From assembly GCA_003024985.2 (NCBI GenBank), contig PXIH01S0006529.1: DNA of 10,726 bases, one strand, 5' to 3'. The notes under the pieces were generated by a model that was not told the DNA's origin, made no database searches, and saw only the letters and a program-made list of their open reading frames with translations. A program made the translations under genes and the position numbers. The stretch's first letter is position 1. Each line of letters begins with the position of its first letter. This document shows positions 7,196-10,726 of the stretch, piece after piece. The DNA is from Euperipatoides rowelli. Taxonomy: Eukaryota > Onychophora > Udeonychophora > Euonychophora > Peripatopsidae.

Positions 7196-7671
7196 AACCA
7201 TTGATATGTATCAAGAAAATATATTTAATAGCTAGTGTTAAAATACTTTATTTAATACTATATTTTCTGGTCTTATAATTTGTTACATCAGAAACTTCCC
7301 TCCTCTTGTCATATCAATCAAGCAATATTAATGGCAGTCACTTCGATGACATAGGCTGAAAAATTGTATGATTTCTAAAGTCTGAATTAAGGACCCAATT
7401 ATTAAAAGAACCTGTTTGTTTTTAAAATTCATCAGACAATTTCTATATAAGCACAATGAGCCTTTAAATTGTTAGAAGTACCTAGAAACGGTATCAAATA
7501 AGTAACAATTACTGCGTTTTTAACATTTGCACATATATTTCTGTCATTAGAGAGGGCCAATGGAAGTTGGTCTCAAATTATCAAAATCGATCAAAAAATG
7601 ATTATTTCACCTCTAGATTATCCTAGGGTTCAAGCCTGATGAGTTAAATACGTAGTAGGAGTTAGGGTAAG

Positions 7672-7679
7672 GTTAGGAC
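7672..7679. repeat. Left target-site duplication of hAT element
   Basis: GTTAGGAC directly precedes CAGAGC at 7680 and is repeated exactly at 8286-8293. The length of 8 bp, with T at position 2 and A at position 7, fits the hAT target consensus nTnnnnAn. Confidence 0.85.
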
Positions 7680-8285
7680 CAGAGCCGGATTAACCTTTTG
7701 TGGGGCCCTAGACAAATTTATTTTTGTGACCCTTTACTGATTCATATAATGAAAAAAACAAAGAAAACAACAATAAGCTCAATAACTGCCCCAAAATTTT
7801 AAGTTTTTTTTTTTCAATTAACACAGATATGTAATTTTTATTAATTTTTCAAATAAACTATAGTGTATTTATAGTTATATATATTTTTATTAAATTACTA
7901 ACTTTTTCATACTGTAATTGGTCTTGGCCATTATGAAAATAAAAATAAAAATAATAAATGAATTGTGATAATCCTATAATTTTCTTTATAAACATCCAAA
8001 GAAACCAATAGGGGAGAGGGGGGTACATATGGACATTTTTTAAACTTATGAAATGACTAATATTTTTCACTTTTTACTTTTTTTTTTCAGAAACTATTTT
8101 TTTTTTATTATTAGACACAGGGCGACCATCAGCCGGCATAATTTCTAAAGATCATTAGATCATAAGATGTATTTGTAAAACAGATTCTTTATATTTTTAA
8201 TAATTATTTCCTTTTCTTGGTAAAAGTGCACCTCAGTCTCAGTAAAAATGAACCCCAAAAAATTCTATTCTATAATCGTGCTCTG
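7680..8285. mobile_element. Non-autonomous hAT transposon, 606 bp
   Basis: The left end CAGAGCCGGATTA and the right end, read inward as CAGAGCACGATTA, agree at 11 of 13 positions. The element lies between perfect 8-bp copies of GTTAGGAC, the diagnostic duplication length for the hAT superfamily. CAGAGCCGGATTAACC followed by TGTGGGGCCCTAGACAAA is a terminus style common in animal hAT elements. The interior is AT-rich, with no transposase motif and only a low-complexity open frame on the minus strand, so it relied on an autonomous relative. The interior contains the dispersed repeat at 8009-8036 and a related stretch at about 8220-8257. The exact duplication suggests younger insertion than the other elements here. 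Confidence 0.88.
8009..8257 (+). repeat. Dispersed GGGGAGAG-GGGGTAC repeat, copy 2, possibly a nested insert
   Basis: Positions 8009-8036 match 652-679 at 26 of 28. About 200 bases on, 8220-8257 contains TAAAAGTGCAC and GTAAAAATGAACCCC, which resemble the same GGGGTAAA.TG.AC unit. The two ends may delimit a small nested element inside the hAT transposon. No flanking duplication was seen, so only the 28-base match is firm. Confidence 0.5.
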
Positions 8286-8293
8286 GTTAGGAC
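8286..8293. repeat. Right target-site duplication of hAT element
   Basis: GTTAGGAC is identical to 7672-7679 and directly follows GCTCTG, the inverted form of the left end CAGAGC. Confidence 0.85.
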
Positions 8294-9580
8294 CGTAAAT
8301 AATAAAATAAAGCTGCTATCCATTTACTAAAATGTCACTTATTGGATCCTGGTTCTAGGCTCTCGGGTAATTGTTCATCACTCTTAAGGCACATATTATT
8401 TATAATTAGGTAATAAAGTTCAACCGTTTTACTTTCAAGTAAAAACAACTTTTTTTTTTTCCAAGACCAAATACTGTACATAATTTTTGTTTCAAATACA
8501 TTTTTTTTTTTCATTCAATAGCTGATAGTAATTTTTTGTTCCCCTGGTGTCGGATATAGCAACTTTTTTTACCCAAAATTTTACATAAGATATAGCTTAT
8601 CTCACTAAAGAGCTAGAATAAGGGTGCTTTTAAAAAAGTTAAATTTTAGCGAGGATTGTGGCCTTAATTTTTTTTGTTTTCCATAGGGCTGATGAATATG
8701 ATAATGGCAAATACCAGTTAGACTATGATATTATAATGTATTTTATACAAAGTTTGATAACTTTGAAAAAAAAAAACATTGTGCGTTTTGACATTATTTA
8801 ATTTACTTATAAAAAAGGCGAGACGAAGCCCGTTTAGTGTAATTTTCTTTACCCAAGTCGATGAGGTATAATTTCTTTGGTACACAGTTATAGAATAATG
8901 AAAAAAAAAACCTGTTGATTTCTTTTGATGCACATAATACCATTATATACCTAGTTAAAAAATGGATATCTCATTATTGCATGCGATTAATCAAATCTTC
9001 CACTTTAAAAAAGTTACAATTTTCTAATCAATTCAAGATTAACAATTCATTAAAAAACAAATTTTTTATAAACTTTTGACATTATTATTATTCACAATTA
9101 ACATATTTTTCATAATTATAATGCTGTTCAAATCAGGGCTTTTTGTCAAACACATGATCATTTTTCACAGTCACGCTCAACTTTCATCGCGTTCGTTCAA
9201 AGCTGCCATCTAGTAATGAATTCAATCACTAATTTAAAAAAGGCACATTATTTGTAGAATGTGAAAAAGATTCAATAAATCTGTTCTAAATATTTTCAGA
9301 TTTAAATACTAGTCGATAAATAAAGTATAATAAAATATTTTACTCATTTTTATTCAATTAATACTATTACATTTTAAAACTAATACGATCACAGTTTAAA
9401 ATGTTTTATTTTCAACGTTATCTATTTAACTTGATTGCTGAACAGTTCCTTCAATTAAATTTTCATGTGTCATCTCGTAAAATGTGAAAATCAAATACTT
9501 ATACATTTTTTTTAAATATAAAATTTAAACTGATCCTTACGATATCAATGTAATATAAGTAAATGTACGTTCACCAAAGC
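8294..9580. other. AT-rich non-coding stretch
   Basis: I see no gene or RNA over these 1.3 kb. A and T homopolymers are frequent, including 10-base runs near 8451-8460, 8502-8511 and 8766-8775. A slightly GC-richer patch lies at about 9171-9215, with CACGCTCAACTTTCATCGCG followed by GCTGCCATCTAG. Open frames on either strand are low-complexity. Confidence 0.6.
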
Positions 9581-9756
9581 CTCGGTTTGAGTTGTAGTCT
9601 GGTTCGTAAAAATATGCAACTCCAATCGAAACGACTCAAATCGAGTATTAAATATCCATAGGAATACATTGAAATGCTGTGTTCCCATAAATACTCAAAA
9701 TATGGACTCAAGTACAAATACAAAGTACTGATCTATAAATATACTTAAGTAAAAAT
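9581..9756. repeat. Old repeat with ACTCAAG/ACTTAAG words and an inverted repeat
   Basis: CTCGGTTTGAGTTGT (9581-9595) and ACGACTCAAATCGAG (9631-9645) are inverted copies at 13 of 15. Downstream are ATACTCAAAATA (9691-9702), ACTCAAGTACAAATACAAAG (9706-9725) and ACTTAAGTAAAAA (9743-9755). The ACTCAAGTACAAGTAC style is familiar from DNA-transposon repeats in several animals, from memory and unchecked. Borders are not resolved. Confidence 0.4.
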
Positions 9757-9970
9757 ATTTCTGAATTTCAATTTTGATTGGTAGAATCCATATTTTCAGT
9801 AAAACGCGCTGGAGTGGAAAGGTTAATAAAAAAGCTCAAAACATATTTTCACATTAAAAAAAAATATTCTAGGCTATAAAAATATGTCTTAAGATAATAA
9901 ATTACATTAATTTTCTTATTTAAAAAAGAAACAATTTTGAAAAAAAATTAAAGTGACTATAATATGCACA

Positions 9971-10266
9971 CAGAGGGCCGGATTTATATATGGGCTTAGC
10001 AGGTTCTAGATCATGGCCTTATGATGCAGGGGGGCCACGGCCTCTAAACTTTATATATCCCAGGGCAAGAAAAAAAAAAGAAAACGGTTATCAAAATTTT
10101 AACATAGGGCCTCCTAATTTATAAAGCCTGGGACTAAAAAAAAGCTTAAAAATTCGAACATAAAGTCAACAAAACAATTCAAAAAAAAAAAAAAAATATC
10201 TAAATTTTTCCAAGGGCATCTAAACTTGATGTAGCCCAGGCCTCACCAAGTCTAAATCGGGCCCTG
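9971..10266. mobile_element. Non-autonomous hAT-like element, 296 bp
   Basis: The left end CAGAGGGCCGGATTTA and the right end, read inward as CAGGGCCCGATTTA, agree at 13 of 14 once a 2-base gap is allowed. The left end also resembles the terminus of the hAT element at 7680 (CAGAG..CCGGATT). The interior has three diverged 28-base units separated by A-rich spacers. There is no coding capacity. The flanks TGCACA (9965-9970) and TGTACA (10267-10272) agree at 5 of 6, but a clean 8-bp duplication is missing. It is therefore older or the borders are slightly off. Confidence 0.65.
10039..10241 (+). repeat. Three diverged 28-base internal repeats
   Basis: Copies lie at 10039-10066, 10107-10134 and 10214-10241. 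They share the pattern GGCCTCTAAACTTTAT.TAGCCCAGG. Spacing is 68 and 107 bases, with A-runs in between. Similar units could act as internal binding sites or reflect tandem duplication inside the element. Confidence 0.55.
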
Positions 10267-10274
10267 TGTACAAA

Positions 10275-10430
10275 CAATTTTGCTGCATACGAATAGTCTT
10301 ACATAATTTGCTAGGCTATTAATACACTTGCGTGAATGAATCTAAGTGAATCGATAAATGTTAACATCCTAAGTTCAATTCACTTATTTGGAAGCATAAT
10401 TATTGATTCCCTTAACAAAATTAGGCCGGT
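10275..10430. other. AT-rich spacer
   Basis: Nothing recognisable is present between the hAT-like element and the GC-richer right edge. Confidence 0.5.
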
Positions 10431-10510
10431 TTCAAACAAACGTTTTTTAGACGGACGGACCCTCCACTGGATTGAAATAAACATTAACTCTATATAGAAG
10501 ATTTAAGGCT

Positions 10511-10571
10511 GCCATACACACACGATTTATTCGCCGATCTGGTCTGAATGCTAGATTGTTGTGTGTATGGC
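10511..10571. repeat. Perfect 12-bp inverted repeat
   Basis: GCCATACACACA (10511-10522) and TGTGTGTATGGC (10560-10571) are exact inverted copies with a 37-base spacer. The spacer begins CGATTTATTCGCCGATC. Confidence 0.75.
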
Positions 10572-10612
10572 GCTGTCTGAAATTAAATCCAAANGACATG
10601 ATCGAGTCTGTT

Positions 10613-10635
10613 GTCGCCTGACACTGCCAGGCGAC
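10613..10635. repeat. Perfect 8-bp hairpin
   Basis: GTCGCCTG and CAGGCGAC flank the loop ACACTGC. It is the most GC-rich short hairpin in this part of the window. Confidence 0.75.
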
Positions 10636-10726
10636 TCGGTCTGAAATCATACCGTGTCTGAGAGTGTATGGTGTGGTCGCTCATCGTTTATGTGATACCA
10701 ACAATGTACACAAGAAAAACAATTGT

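Larger units (their letters stand above)
10424..10726. mobile_element. GC-richer repeat with hairpins, running off the window
   Basis: Base composition changes near 10424, which starts GGCCGGTTTCAAACAAACG. Within the block, GCCATACACACA (10511-10522) is inverted at 10560-10571 (TGTGTGTATGGC). GTCGCCTG (10613-10620) pairs with CAGGCGAC (10628-10635) around a 7-base loop. GTGTATGG recurs at 10668-10675. Such motif-dense, palindromic blocks are typical of MITE-like or satellite-like repeats. No outer right end is seen before the window stops. The minus-strand open frame here is a by-product and shows no domain. An ambiguous base (N) lies at 10594. Confidence 0.4.

Noticed and set aside
7626-7636. 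GGGTTCAAGCC, resembling a tRNA/SINE B box
   Set aside because: No A box at the expected distance upstream, no cloverleaf and no A-rich tail, so neither a tRNA nor a SINE is supported.
7858-8070. Minus-strand 70-codon open frame in the hAT element
   Set aside because: No hAT transposase motif, and composition is poly-Phe/Ile/Tyr from AT-rich DNA.
8718-8933. Minus-strand 71-codon open frame
   Set aside because: Phe runs come from A-homopolymers and no domain is visible.
9963-10274. An 8-bp target-site duplication for the 296-bp element
   Set aside because: TATGCACA and TGTACAAA agree at only 5 of 8. Only a 6-base imperfect match (TGCACA/TGTACA) remains.
10447-10650. Minus-strand 67-codon open frame across the ambiguous base
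   Set aside because: It crosses hairpins and the N at 10594, has no domain, and is best seen as part of a repeat.
1-10726. CRISPR array, bacterial operon, integrated virus or other novel system
   Set aside because: No spaced identical repeats, no ribosome-binding-site-led genes and no viral core genes were seen on either strand.

Overview
The window looks like non-coding nuclear DNA from an animal, most likely an invertebrate and possibly an arthropod. It is strongly AT-rich, full of A/T and C homopolymer runs, and has no intact gene on either strand. Almost every open frame is short and made of low-complexity AT-rich codons. What can be recognised is a layered set of decayed transposable elements. 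I see no bacterial genes, CRISPR array, rRNA, tRNA or viral genome. The invertebrate assignment is inferred from the style of the repeats: a CR1/L2-like LINE C-terminus, hAT-type ends beginning CAGAG..CCGGATT, and a TACAGGGTG-ended element. The species cannot be named.

Positions 1-4132: after a two-copy 22-bp tandem repeat comes an inverted-repeat DNA transposon starting at 81 (TATACAGGGTG). Its right inverted repeat is split. The inner part lies at about 1058-1141 and the outermost part at 4094-4132. The 7-base word AAATTGT occurs at both break points (1135-1141 and 4094-4100). Removing 1142-4093 plus one copy of the word rebuilds a right end that matches the left end across the junction. 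The simplest reading is a roughly 1.1-kb element interrupted by a later insertion of about 2.95 kb. The insertion holds a direct repeat with a C12A12 tract, a palindrome centred on TGACGTCA, and a 99-codon Met-less open frame on the minus strand.

Positions 4133-7200: on the minus strand, 4698 to about 4206 looks like the 3' end of a retroelement, with a 63-codon open frame, a short 3' UTR and an (ATT)n/(TAA)n tail. Positions 4759-6400 are AT-rich with small hairpins, a (CA)6 run and C-runs. Positions 6404-6949 on the plus strand are a 5'-truncated LINE pseudogene. It keeps the end of the reverse-transcriptase region and the C-terminal domain, with two frameshifts and two internal stops, and has an AT-rich 3' UTR.

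Positions 7680-8285: a non-autonomous hAT element of 606 bp, bounded by CAGAGC..GCTCTG and flanked by a perfect 8-bp duplication, GTTAGGAC. It carries a 28-bp dispersed repeat that also occurs at 652-679 inside the first transposon. Positions 9971-10266 are a second hAT-like non-autonomous element with similar ends and three diverged internal repeats. The right edge (10431-10726) is richer in GC and holds hairpins and GTGTATGG motifs, probably part of another mobile element running off the window.

The features do not form a pathway. They record successive transposition and decay. I found no convincing new biological system. The best observations are the nested insertion at 81-4132 and the hAT element with its exact target-site duplication.
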